From JANWWM01 sp046719715 (GTDB taxonomy: Bacteria; Bacteroidota; Chlorobiia; Chlorobiales; Thermochlorobacteraceae), in assembly GCA_046719715.1 (NCBI GenBank), contig JBDNCJ010000007.1, forward strand, positions 7,497 to 71,496: DNA of 64,000 nt, given 5' to 3'. This document shows positions 42,895 through 51,624 of the stretch, piece by piece (the first letter of the stretch is position 1; each line of letters begins with the position of its first letter). The notes beneath the pieces are model-generated. The model was given only the letters and a program-made list of their open reading frames with translations. It had not been told where the DNA came from and searched no databases. The translations under genes and the position numbers were made by a program.

Positions 42895-44007
42895 TCATGG
42901 CAATTGACCAAACGGAACAGGCGTGAAGCACAAAATAAAAATGAGAATGCTAATCCAACCAATCGCCATGCGTGGTGCATCGAGGCGATGTTCTTGCAAA
43001 ACGGGCGGGTGGTCTAATCGGACGAATCGCCACAGGAGCAACGCCCAAATAATCCAACTTGCCCATGAAACCTCACGAATCCAAGCCGGGTAGGGAAATC
43101 CTGCGAAAGATTGATGAGCAAACGAAGCGATAATAAACGCAATCCATTCGGCGAAGGTTGGCAATCCCAACAAGAGAATTAACGCAAGGAAAATTCTCGC
43201 GACGTAGAATTGAACTTTGCGTCCGAACATCGCATAAATTACATGTCCGCCATCTAATTGACCCACAGGCAATAAATTCAGCGCTGTTACAAAACAGCCG
43301 AGCCAGCCTGCAAAAAGATACGGGTAGTGATACATTTCCGTCATCGGGGGAAGGTTCGGACTTGCAAACACTTGCTCCAAGAGCCAATAGAGCAGATTTT
43401 TTCCCGTAAAGAGCGCGCCAGAGCGAACGGGAATTTCGCCATGAATTTTGTAATAGAGTTCATATTCAGGGTGAATTTGAAGAATGTATTCGATTGGCGG
43501 AAGCGTTGCAAATCCGTAAATGAGCAGTCCAAGCGCAACGACGAATCCTGCAATCGGACCATAGACGCCGATGTCGAAAAGACTTTTAGATGTTGGAATG
43601 CGCTCTTTCATTCGAATCATCGCGCCGAATGTGCCGATTGGAAAAAGAAACGGTAAGGGTGGCATCGGAATGTAGTATGGAAGCGAGGCACGAACGCGGT
43701 GATACATCGTCGCAAAAAAATGTCCGAACTCATGACAGGTGAGAAAAAAGAGAAGTGAAAAGGAATAGGGGAATCCATGTCGCAACTGCTGGAAAGCGTC
43801 GCTGAGACTATCAAGCGGAACCTCTTTGCCGACCCAATACGCGCCTGCAACGCTTGTCGTCAAAACGGTGAGTAAAAAAAGTAAAAGATGCAGTGCATAG
43901 TTTTGTTCTCCGATGCGGCTCCAAAACGACTGCGGTGGCGGTATCTCTGATGTGAGTGCGTCTGAATACGGGTCGCGACCGTTGGAGCTTGTCTGTGTGT
44001 CTTCCAT
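42895..44007 (-). CDS. Site-2 protease-family membrane metalloprotease (M50)
   Basis: 370 residues with at least six membrane helices. The zinc motif is HEFGH (92-96) in a helix; the third ligand region is LNLLPVGQLDGGHV. These enzymes cleave membrane-embedded substrates such as anti-sigma factors or signal-peptide remnants. No PDZ insert is visible, which places it with the shorter M50 subgroup. No anti-sigma factor gene is nearby, so its substrate is open. It is divergent from the response regulator at 44154. Confidence 0.87.
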   Translation of the reverse strand: MEDTQTSSNGRDPYSDALTSEIPPPQSFWSRIGEQNYALHLLLFLLTVLTTSVAGAYWVGKEVPLDSLSDAFQQLRHGFPYSFSLLFFLTCHEFGHFFATMYHRVRASLPYYIPMPPLPFLFPIGTFGAMIRMKERIPTSKSLFDIGVYGPIAGFVVALGLLIYGFATLPPIEYILQIHPEYELYYKIHGEIPVRSGALFTGKNLLYWLLEQVFASPNLPPMTEMYHYPYLFAGWLGCFVTALNLLPVGQLDGGHVIYAMFGRKVQFYVARIFLALILLLGLPTFAEWIAFIIASFAHQSFAGFPYPAWIREVSWASWIIWALLLWRFVRLDHPPVLQEHRLDAPRMAIGWISILIFILCFTPVPFGQLP

Positions 44008-44153
44008 TGATAGCGTATTTAGGCTTGAAGTGATTAGGCTTGAATGTAAGCGTGATTGATGCTATCAGCCAAACATATACCGAAATTGGAAAAGTTCTAT
44101 GTGAAGAGTCAAGGATAAAACTTATTTTAGGTTATAAACCCAAACAAAAAACA

Positions 44154-44546
44154 ATGGCAATTCAAAAACGTACAATTTTAATTATTGATGACGAAGTCGA
44201 CTCGCTTGCGCTTCTCTCGCGTGCAATCGGCGCGTCGTTCGACGTGGTCTCGAAGCACGACGGGTCGGAGGCGATGCGCTGGCTTCAATCGGGAAATGTG
44301 CCCGACCTCATCATTACCGACGTGATGATGCCGAACATGGACGGTGCGGAGTTCATCAAAGTTCTGCGCTCGAGCAAATCGCACCGACATACGCCCATCA
44401 TTGTTGTTTCAGCAAACAGCGACGTGCGCACGCGCATCAAGTTTTTGCAACTGGGAGCAAATGATTATCTGCCAAAACCGATTCACCCTGAAGAGTTGGT
44501 GCTTCGAATCAACAACATTTTCAAACTGCTCTCCCGCGCCGAGTAA
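44154..44546 (+). CDS. Single-domain response regulator
   Basis: 130 residues: ILIIDDEVDSLAL (acidic pocket), acceptor Asp in LIITDVMMPNMDG (about residue 60), VVSANSD and Lys in DYLPKPIHPEEL. There is no output domain. The ATG at 44154 was chosen because the longer frame (44040) adds residues outside the receiver fold. The glycosyltransferase starts 12 bases downstream on the same strand. Confidence 0.88.
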   Translation: MAIQKRTILIIDDEVDSLALLSRAIGASFDVVSKHDGSEAMRWLQSGNVPDLIITDVMMPNMDGAEFIKVLRSSKSHRHTPIIVVSANSDVRTRIKFLQLGANDYLPKPIHPEELVLRINNIFKLLSRAE

Positions 44547-44557
44547 CGACAAAAAGA

Positions 44558-45634
44558 ATGCTGGTTTTCCTGTTCGTCATCTGCACGATATTCATTTGTT
44601 TGAACGTCATTGCGTATATCGGACTGTCAAAGGTTGATTATGAATCCAAAACAGCAATTATTTTTCCGAATCCTGATACGCAACAGGCGTTTGTTTCCGT
44701 CATTGTTGCGGCACGAAACGAAGCCGCGAATCTTCCCTCGTTGCTCAATCGGCTAATCACGCAGACGCATTCCTTGCTGGAAATCATCATTGTGTCCGAC
44801 CGTTCAACCGATGAAACGCCCACCGTCGTTCAATTTTTTCAAGACGCTCGAATTCGATTTGTTGAAATCAAAGATGTGCCGAAAGGGGTTTCGCCGAAAA
44901 AGCACGCACTTGCAACGGGCATACGCATTGCGCGCGGCGAAATTTTATTTTTGACCGATGCCGATTGCCGCCCAAGCCCTGCTTGGATTGCCGACACGCT
45001 CAAATGTTTCGATAAACGCACGGCTGTCGTCATCGGCTACTCGCCGTTTCGCAAAAAAGAAAACGAAACCTTCATCGAACAATTTCAACGCTACGAGTGC
45101 TTCCGAACGGCAATGCTCTCGGCGGGTGCAGTTGGACGAAATGCGCCCTATATGGCAACCGGACGAAATCTTGCCTATCGTAAAGAAGTCTTCGAAACCA
45201 TCGGCGGCTTCGATGCCATTAAGCATATTTTGAGTGGCGACGACGATTTGCTCCTGCAACGCATTGCGCGAAAAACACGCATGAAAATCAAGTATTTCAT
45301 CTCGCTCACTGCCAAAGTTGAAACCGACCCACAACCCTCGCTCGAGACATTCCTCAACCAAAAAGCCCGACACTATTCCGCCGCGTTTCACTATCCGCCA
45401 GCGTCCATCTTTTTTTTAATGACCTACCATTTAGTCAATTTCGTGATGGTTTTCTTGTTGCCGTTTCAACTGCTCATTGGCGGCTTTTCGCTCTCACAGG
45501 CGATGTTGCTGTTCAATGAAGAGGAATTTCGCTGGAAAGCCGTGTATTTAGAGCCAATTTACGCCGTCTATGCGTTGTTCTCGCCGCTTTTAGCGTTCAA
45601 AAAATTTCAGTGGAAAACGGACGTTATGAATTGA
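44558..45634 (+). CDS. Membrane glycosyltransferase, family 2
   Basis: 358 residues. A first helix (about 3-23) precedes a GT-A domain: VSVIVAARNEAANLPSLLNRL, EIIIVSDRSTDETP, LFLTDADCRPSPAW (the DxD-like metal site), and GDDDLLLQRIARKTRMKIKYF. Two further helices at about 287-310 and 325-345 hold the C-terminus in the membrane. It probably transfers a sugar to a lipid or polysaccharide at the inner membrane. It overlaps the end of the hydrolase gene by 11 bases on the opposite strand. Confidence 0.86.
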   Translation: MLVFLFVICTIFICLNVIAYIGLSKVDYESKTAIIFPNPDTQQAFVSVIVAARNEAANLPSLLNRLITQTHSLLEIIIVSDRSTDETPTVVQFFQDARIRFVEIKDVPKGVSPKKHALATGIRIARGEILFLTDADCRPSPAWIADTLKCFDKRTAVVIGYSPFRKKENETFIEQFQRYECFRTAMLSAGAVGRNAPYMATGRNLAYRKEVFETIGGFDAIKHILSGDDDLLLQRIARKTRMKIKYFISLTAKVETDPQPSLETFLNQKARHYSAAFHYPPASIFFLMTYHLVNFVMVFLLPFQLLIGGFSLSQAMLLFNEEEFRWKAVYLEPIYAVYALFSPLLAFKKFQWKTDVMN

Positions 45635-46496
45635 CCAAAGCGACTTTTTGCGATTCATGGAAATGAGCCGAAAGAATCTCGCTGAAGTGGTCAATCGCTT
45701 CGAGCATCGGTAGGTGTCCGATTTGGTCAAAGACGACGAATCGCGTAGGAAGTTCGGGGTGTTCGGCAAGGCGGGTTTCGTAGAGCGTCGTCATGCCTTC
45801 GGGCGGAATTGTTTTATCGGCTTTGCCAACGCAAAGCAGAAGCGAAGAAGGAATGGAAACGACTTGTTCGTGATAGCGTCTCAGAATATCAGGATTGAGC
45901 GAAAACGTGCCGACTTTTTCCGCCGCTTCTGCATCAGTATTCAAAAAATCATCGACCAAAATTTTCTCGTATTCTTTTGGAATCGGCTGTGAAGTGGCTT
46001 TTTGAATGAAGGCGCGTTTGAAAAAATCGAGATGAAAAAGAAACTTTAAGTTCATCGTGCCGCGAATGAATGCTGAAAGAATTTCCATTTGAATGGCACT
46101 ATACGCGAAAATTCCGCATGCGATAATCGTGGTGGAAAGCACCTGCGCTTGGTGGCGGTGGGCGAGTTCGGCTGTAACCATTGAACCCATTGAGTGCCCG
46201 ACAAGATGCAGTTGAGATAATCCTAAATGCTCAATGAGTGCAGATGCTTCGTCGGCAAAGGACTCAATCGTGAATGTAGGTTTGTGTGTTGTAAGTGTCG
46301 TGCGACCTGTGCCGCTTTGGTCGAGTCGAAGAATGCGAAAATGGGGAGAAAGAAGCCTTGCGACAGGCGACCAGTATTGCGCCGACATTGCCCAGCCGTT
46401 GATGAAGAGAACCGCTGGCTTTTCCGCGTCGGAGTGGTTGGCTTCGGCGGAATCTTCAAAATAAAGTCGGCTTTGTTTCGTTTGGAGTATGCTCAC
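45624..46496 (-). CDS. Alpha/beta-hydrolase
   Basis: 290 residues with the nucleophile elbow GHSMG (Ser102), an oxyanion region FINGWAMSAQYW and a final His in FDQIGHLPMLEAI. The exact reaction is unknown; the fold covers esterases, C-C hydrolases and haloperoxidases. The start was set at GTG 46496 because a perfect AGGAGG lies 5 bases before it, unusual in this window; the longer frame starts with TTG and overlaps that site. It follows the 59-residue gene on the same strand by 25 bases. Confidence 0.86.
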   Translation of the reverse strand: MSILQTKQSRLYFEDSAEANHSDAEKPAVLFINGWAMSAQYWSPVARLLSPHFRILRLDQSGTGRTTLTTHKPTFTIESFADEASALIEHLGLSQLHLVGHSMGSMVTAELAHRHQAQVLSTTIIACGIFAYSAIQMEILSAFIRGTMNLKFLFHLDFFKRAFIQKATSQPIPKEYEKILVDDFLNTDAEAAEKVGTFSLNPDILRRYHEQVVSIPSSLLLCVGKADKTIPPEGMTTLYETRLAEHPELPTRFVVFDQIGHLPMLEAIDHFSEILSAHFHESQKVALVNS

Positions 46497-46521
46497 GGCG
46501 ACCTCCTGTTTGCCTTTCGCC

Positions 46522-46701
46522 TTACTCGGATTCAATCGCTTGCTCTACGCTTTTCCAAAACGGCGCGACCGAGTAAATGCAAAAAAAGAAATTGATGTAA
46601 TAAGAGCGAAGTGCGCGCTTGTCGAGCCGAAGTTGAATGAGGGAAAAAAGCGTCTTCCATCGCCAAAACCAAAAGTCGGTGATATAAAAGAAAAATCCCA
46701 T
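46522..46701 (-). CDS. 59-residue aromatic-rich small protein
   Basis: ATG at 46701, stop at 46522-46524. The start is MGFFFYITDFWFWRWKTLFS, and aromatic and basic residues continue (LDKRALRSYYINFFF, then APFWKSVEQAIESE). Two short hydrophobic stretches suggest membrane association. The other frames of this stretch do not look coding. It is co-directional with the alpha/beta-hydrolase gene 25 bases downstream. I do not recognise it, and I cannot exclude that it is a chance frame. Confidence 0.4.
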   Translation of the reverse strand: MGFFFYITDFWFWRWKTLFSLIQLRLDKRALRSYYINFFFCIYSVAPFWKSVEQAIESE

Positions 46702-46790
46702 TGGTGTAAAGTGGTTCGAACGACATTCATCAAGTCAAATCAAACTTCAACGAAATGTAAGCAAGTTCCCGTGAATTTGGAACAATTTTT

Positions 46791-48521
46791 TTAGTAATCA
46801 ATCGCTTCAATTTCGCCGAGCGAAATGCCGAAAGAAGGGAGCGAATAAGAAACGCCGATGCTGAACGTCAGACCGTTGAAGTTGGTATCGCGAAATCCGC
46901 GCGCCGTAAATGGAATCGTGAAAGTTTGTGACTCGTCTTCGGCGGAAGAATCTTTGTAACTAAGCGAACTGAGCAGAGGCGGGAAGCCCAATTTGTAATT
47001 GCCTCCGACGCTGAAGAGCAAATCAGGCGTGAGCATGAATTCAACGCCGAAGTCGGCGCGAACCGAAGCGGTGATGAACGAAAGACTTTCCAAGTCGCCT
47101 TCGCCCGTATTGCCGACGGAAAGGAAAAGCCCGTCAACGCCGCCCGAACCGCCGACATAAAAATTCCAACGCCGTAGCCAAAATTTTTTCATTATGCCCG
47201 CATAGCCGCTCAAAATCAAAGCCGAGATGCCGTTTGGCGCCTCAGGGGTGAAAGATGTATTTCCAACGCCGAATCCAAAATCAGCCGTTGCAAACAGTTG
47301 CCGAACGCCCGTTTGCTTGGCAAGGTTGTAGTGAAAGCCAACCTCAATGCCGCCCGCTTCGGTAACATCTTCTTTGAGGGCAAACCGAAGCGGAGTAGGG
47401 AAAGGAAAGAAATCATCAACGCCGTATTCGCCCAGCATTTCGCGGCGCAAGGGCGTGGTTTCTTTGGACAACCGAAGTCGGAAAAACTTAGGGCGAATGG
47501 CAATGTCCAAGCCAAACTGCGGATGCTCTTTGAGCAGAACGCCGCGCTCAACCCCGCCCGTGATGTGCGGATAAAAGCTTGATAGTTCCGAGGGATTTTT
47601 ACGGTTGTCGCCGACAGATGCAACGCGGAAAAATCCAATGATGCGCTCTTCCAAATCGCCTTTGGAATTTTCAAATAGTTCTTCGGCATAGAAGCCGTCG
47701 TCGAGTCCAATGCCTTCTCGTGTGCCGATGTTGGCTTCGGGCGTTGCGCCGCGCAGGCTTAAAATTTCGGCGGTTACTTGGAAATCGGGCAAGCGACGCA
47801 TAGCTAAACTTAAATTTTTCGCCCATGCATTGACGGCGGCGACCCGCGCAAAGTCTGCGCCTGAAATCGTGCGATTGCGTGTTTGGTAAGTTCTATCGGT
47901 TGAAGCCGTTGCCGTGCCGCTTTGCACGACGGAACTGCCTTTGAGGAATACGGCTTGTGAACTGCCGTCGGGATTCGTCTTGACGCGAAACCAAAGAATG
48001 TATCCGGAAATCGTAACGGTCAAATTGTCTTCTTCGTCTTGCGACTCGTTGTAGCGTGTAATCACAGGCGCGTAAAGGTATGCCGCGTTGAGCACTTTGA
48101 GAATATCCGCCGCTGTTAAGCCTGAACCTTTTAATTTATTCGCCGCCGCCATCGCTAAATCTTCTTCCTTCAAATTGCCAAGCGCGCGCTCTTCGGCAAC
48201 GGCTTTGACTGCCAGAGACACTTGCGGGATAATCGTTTCATTGAGAACGGTAGTGATTTGAGAGGGCGTAGCGTTGCGAAAGCCTAAGGCGGAAACGCGC
48301 TCGCGGTAAGCGGAAAGCGCGCTGTCGGAAAGTTCATTGTAGTCAAATCGCGGCAGTTGAACATGAAAATTGATTCGGTTCTCAACCAATGCACTCGGAA
48401 CTTCCACAAACGACAGATTCAAAAGCCCCAGCGATGAAATCGACTTGCGCTGATACTTGCGCTCTTGGGCGGAAACTGCAACGGAAAAAAGCAAGACAAC
48501 GATGAAAAAAAGGCGTGCCAT
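46791..48521 (-). CDS. Outer-membrane protein of unknown function
   Basis: 576 residues with a signal peptide (MARLFFIVVLLFSVAVSAQ). An N-terminal soluble part (about 20-280) with a helical stretch (LKEEDLAMAAANKLKGSGL) precedes a barrel-like C-terminal half (about 290-576) with many alternating strands and SYKDSSAEDES near the end. No enzyme motif. The family is not recognised. The sensor kinase gene starts upstream on the same strand, 113 bases away. Confidence 0.7.
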   Translation of the reverse strand: MARLFFIVVLLFSVAVSAQERKYQRKSISSLGLLNLSFVEVPSALVENRINFHVQLPRFDYNELSDSALSAYRERVSALGFRNATPSQITTVLNETIIPQVSLAVKAVAEERALGNLKEEDLAMAAANKLKGSGLTAADILKVLNAAYLYAPVITRYNESQDEEDNLTVTISGYILWFRVKTNPDGSSQAVFLKGSSVVQSGTATASTDRTYQTRNRTISGADFARVAAVNAWAKNLSLAMRRLPDFQVTAEILSLRGATPEANIGTREGIGLDDGFYAEELFENSKGDLEERIIGFFRVASVGDNRKNPSELSSFYPHITGGVERGVLLKEHPQFGLDIAIRPKFFRLRLSKETTPLRREMLGEYGVDDFFPFPTPLRFALKEDVTEAGGIEVGFHYNLAKQTGVRQLFATADFGFGVGNTSFTPEAPNGISALILSGYAGIMKKFWLRRWNFYVGGSGGVDGLFLSVGNTGEGDLESLSFITASVRADFGVEFMLTPDLLFSVGGNYKLGFPPLLSSLSYKDSSAEDESQTFTIPFTARGFRDTNFNGLTFSIGVSYSLPSFGISLGEIEAIDY

Positions 48522-48634
48522 AGCAGTGTGGTATGTGTTGATGAAAGTTCAATTTACAATAACAATCGCGCAATGAACAACGGCGCGCTTAACTCTTGCA
48601 TATCTCATTTCGGTTCGCAAAAGCGATACGGCTC

Positions 48635-49804
48635 TTATGAAAGCGGAAGTTTGATTCGAAATGTCGTGCCTTTGCCGACCTCGCTGTGTTTGAGAATTAA
48701 CTTGCCTTTGTGGTAGTCCTCGATGATGCGCTTGGCAAGTGAAAGTCCAAGCCCCCAGCCGCGCGACTTCGTGGTGAATCCCGCTTTGAAAATCTCATTT
48801 TTGTATTTGCTCTCAATGCCTTTACCGGTATCGGAAATATCAATGACGACGAAATTTCCTTCCGTGAAAAGCGTGGCGGAAATCGTTCCGACTTTGCCTT
48901 GAATGGCATCGATGCCGTTCTTCGTGATGTTTTCAATTACCCATTCAAAAAGCTCGCGGTTGATGGGCGCGAGAACGTCGGGCGCGTCGTTGAAAATCAG
49001 TTCAATGTTCTTGCCCATTTGCGGAATCCGACTGCGATAATAGTTGAACATTGAGGCGACGATTTCACCGACGTTTTCTTTCTTCAAACTCACCTTTGAG
49101 CCGATTTTTGAAAAGCGTGTGGCGACGCGGTTCAAGCGTTTTAAGTCGGTTTGCATTTCAAAAATAATTTGGGCTTGCTTTTCGGGGTTGTCGCTTGCGG
49201 TTTTCAGGAGTTCAATCCAACCCATTAGGCTTGAAATCGGCGTGCCAAGTTGATGCGCTGTTTCTTTGGATAGACCAACCCAAAGATTAGACTGCTCATT
49301 ACGACGAATGGCGCTGAAACTGAAATAAGCAATCAAGATGAAAATGCCTGCCGCAACGCTCGATAAAATCGGGGCAATCCGCAACAGCATCACTAAATCA
49401 GAATCGCCGTAATGCACGTATTGAAGCACAAGCGTATCGAGTTTGACGGCGACCGGCTCATACTGCGCGTTGAGTTCCAATCGCTTTTTTTCCAAGAAGT
49501 CTTTGATGAACGCCTCGCCTTTCGAAGAGTCAATTTTGATGTTGCGAATCGTGCTGGGGTTCATTTGGGCATCGGTGAGCATAACAGGAAAATCAATCAC
49601 CGTTACGATTTCATTGAAGATGAACGAAATTTCCTGTGGATTTTCAAGCTCGATGAGCAGATTGAGCGATTTGACCCAAAGGTCAACTTTTTGCTTTTGT
49701 TGCTGGCGAATCGATTCAATGACTTTTTGCGTGAAGAGAAAAAAGATGATTGCGCCAAGCGCGGCGGAAAAGATAAAGAAACCTTTGATGGTGCTATTTT
49801 TCAT
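48635..49804 (-). CDS. Membrane sensor histidine kinase
   Basis: 389 residues. N-terminal helix (about 8-27), periplasmic loop of about 110 residues, second helix (about 144-165), then HisKA with KETAHQLGTPISSLMG (His184) and HATPase with ENITKNGIDAIQ, DISDTGKGI and GWGLGLSLAKRII. The HQLGTPISSL form of the H box is common in Bacteroidota kinases. No response regulator gene is adjacent, so it is an orphan. Confidence 0.92.
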   Translation of the reverse strand: MKNSTIKGFFIFSAALGAIIFFLFTQKVIESIRQQQKQKVDLWVKSLNLLIELENPQEISFIFNEIVTVIDFPVMLTDAQMNPSTIRNIKIDSSKGEAFIKDFLEKKRLELNAQYEPVAVKLDTLVLQYVHYGDSDLVMLLRIAPILSSVAAGIFILIAYFSFSAIRRNEQSNLWVGLSKETAHQLGTPISSLMGWIELLKTASDNPEKQAQIIFEMQTDLKRLNRVATRFSKIGSKVSLKKENVGEIVASMFNYYRSRIPQMGKNIELIFNDAPDVLAPINRELFEWVIENITKNGIDAIQGKVGTISATLFTEGNFVVIDISDTGKGIESKYKNEIFKAGFTTKSRGWGLGLSLAKRIIEDYHKGKLILKHSEVGKGTTFRIKLPLS

Positions 49805-49873
49805 GGAATAGTTAAAGTTGCGTAAGCAAGCGTGAAGATAACGACAAATTGCGCCTGCTCGTCAGGCATTTTG

Positions 49874-49905
49874 TTTGGCGTGCGTTTGAAAAGATGTTAG
49901 ATTTG
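49874..49905 (+). promoter_or_regulatory. Bacteroidota-type promoter of gcvH
   Basis: TTTG (49874-49877), 20 bases, TAGATTTG (49898-49905): a perfect TTTG-N20-TAnnTTTG. The start site would be near 49912, giving a leader of about 30 bases to gcvH. Confidence 0.75.
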
Positions 49906-49941
49906 CGCCCAACTTTACTTAACTTCTTTTCTATTCTCGCA

Positions 49942-50322
49942 ATGAACTTTCCTGAAACACTTCGCTACACCAAAGAACATGAATGGATTGTGATGGAATC
50001 GGCAGATGTCGCCCGAATCGGCATCACGGATTTCGCGCAATCGGAACTCGGCGACATTGTGTTCGTCGACCTCAAAAACGTCGGCACAAAACTCAATGCG
50101 AATGATATTTTCGGAACAGTCGAAGCCGTTAAGACTGTCTCCGATTTGTTTCTTCCAGTGGCGGGGGAAATCATCGAGGTGAACGAAGCCCTCAAAGATG
50201 CCGCACTCGTCAATAAATCACCCTATGAAGACGGGTGGATGATTAAACTCAAAGTCAGCAACCCAACCGACATCGACGGCTTAATGACGGCGGCAGATTA
50301 TCGGGCGCAAGTCGGTCAGTAG
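49942..50322 (+). CDS. gcvH: Glycine cleavage system H protein
   Basis: 126 residues carrying the lipoyl arm: FGTVEAVKTVSDLF with Lys64. It shuttles the aminomethyl group between the P and T proteins. The start at 49942 (MNFPETLRYTKEHEW) matches the family; the longer frame begins 31 codons earlier, in the region of the promoter. No gcvP or gcvT gene is in the window, so they must lie elsewhere. H protein also serves lipoate transfer. Confidence 0.95.
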   Translation: MNFPETLRYTKEHEWIVMESADVARIGITDFAQSELGDIVFVDLKNVGTKLNANDIFGTVEAVKTVSDLFLPVAGEIIEVNEALKDAALVNKSPYEDGWMIKLKVSNPTDIDGLMTAADYRAQVGQ

Positions 50323-50444
50323 TGGCGCAATCGAGGCACTGTTGAAGTTAGTTTCACTTCACCTTTGTCGTGTCGCGATAAGCAGGATTGCCATCAGGAC
50401 AGAGCAAAGAACATCGCAAAAAACCATCAGTAAAACCATAGAAC

Positions 50445-51095
50445 TTGAAACCGATGAACCTGAAATCCACGAACCTGAAAGGAATCAGCCGAATTGATTC
50501 TCCTGACCGCAACGAACATTGCTGGCTTGTCAGAGCGACGAAGGATTCAGTCACGTATTCAAAATCGTTTGCCGACAAAAAATACGGCGGCAAAGAGAAA
50601 ACGATGAAAATCGCCATCGAGTATCGCGATAAACTTTACAAGTCGCTCAACATTGACCCCTCAAAGCCGCGCAAGCGAGGATTCCGAGTGTTTCCTTATC
50701 CATTTTTTACAAAGAAAAACAACAACAAAACGGGTGTTGTGGGCGTGTATCGCGCAACCAAAACGGTTGAAAAAGAAACGCCCGAAGGCAAAAAAAACAT
50801 CTTGGTGCGCGACCATTTCGTCGCTTCAATCAATGTGGAAAAATACAAACAGGTGCAAAAGTTCTTCTCGGTGGCAGAGCACGGTGAAGAGAAAGCGCGC
50901 AAATTGGCGATTGCTTGGCGCAAAAAAATGGAAAAAGAAGTTGCCGGACGAATGATTTCTAAACAAGCCGAACCCAAAGGCATGAAATACGCCAGCGGCG
51001 ATGAGGTCGTCAAATCCTTTGAGCCAAATGCGCTTGCCAAAAAAACCGCAAAACCCAACACTACTCCTAAGAAAGCGACCAAACGCAAGAAATAA
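50445..51095 (+). CDS. Protein with two AP2-like domains and a Lys-rich tail
   Basis: 216 residues. The first unit (about 13-65) reads GISRID...CWLVRA...YSKSFADKKYGG...AIEYRDKL; the second (about 97-165) reads GVYRAT...HFVASINVEKYKQ...FFSVAEHG...AIAWRKKM. Both share the AP2 pattern: a three-strand sheet with G-[IV]-x-R, an aromatic/hydrophobic-x-V-x core and a helix rich in A/I/Y-R. The end is a basic tail (TTPKKATKRKK). It is likely a DNA-binding protein. Bacterial AP2 domains usually come fused to HNH nucleases; here none is present. No partner gene is adjacent. Confidence 0.7.
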   Translation: MKPMNLKSTNLKGISRIDSPDRNEHCWLVRATKDSVTYSKSFADKKYGGKEKTMKIAIEYRDKLYKSLNIDPSKPRKRGFRVFPYPFFTKKNNNKTGVVGVYRATKTVEKETPEGKKNILVRDHFVASINVEKYKQVQKFFSVAEHGEEKARKLAIAWRKKMEKEVAGRMISKQAEPKGMKYASGDEVVKSFEPNALAKKTAKPNTTPKKATKRKK

Positions 51096-51170
51096 TCACA
51101 GCAATGGAAACGGTTTTGTAACTTTGTAAGGTTTTAAGAATGTTATTAGGAAACTTAACTCGTTACAAAA

Positions 51171-51569
51171 ATGTCCGTCAAACCGAAGTTCATTGTTGGC
51201 TCTGTCGTCATTGTCGCCGTTCTTGCTTGGCTCGGATTCACCGCGCAAGAGTGGGGCAATAGCTCAATCGGATACGCTTCAATTTCGCAAGCCAAGCAAA
51301 GTGGAAAACTGTCATATATCAAAGGCTACTGGGTCAAAGAAGAGCCTGTTGAAACGAACCTCAACATTTTCACATTCTACATGAAAGACGAAGAGGGAAA
51401 CATCGCCCGCGTCATTTATCGCAATGGAAAGCCCAACAATTTTGAGCAAGCCTCCAGCGTCGTCGTTCAAGGCAAACTTGAAGACGGCACCATCTACGCG
51501 AAAGATATTTTGGTGAAATGCCCGTCAAAGTATCAATCCGAAAAAGCCGACGGCGAAAAGAAAAGTTAG
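51171..51569 (+). CDS. ccmE: CcmE-type haem chaperone, CxxxY variant
   Basis: 132 residues with an N-terminal anchor (about 6-24) and an OB-fold periplasmic domain (KGYWVKEEPVETNLNIFTFY). Classical CcmE binds haem through His in HxxxY; here the motif is CPSKY, Cys117 and Tyr121, as in the CxxxY variant known from some sulfate reducers and archaea. It receives haem and delivers it to CcmF, the next gene. TAACTTTG (51119-51126) may be a -7 element. Confidence 0.88.
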   Translation: MSVKPKFIVGSVVIVAVLAWLGFTAQEWGNSSIGYASISQAKQSGKLSYIKGYWVKEEPVETNLNIFTFYMKDEEGNIARVIYRNGKPNNFEQASSVVVQGKLEDGTIYAKDILVKCPSKYQSEKADGEKKS

Positions 51570-51624
51570 CATCAGCAGTTGCGCACGCATTTTTACGCTC
51601 ACCATCTAATCAGAAGTTCTACCA

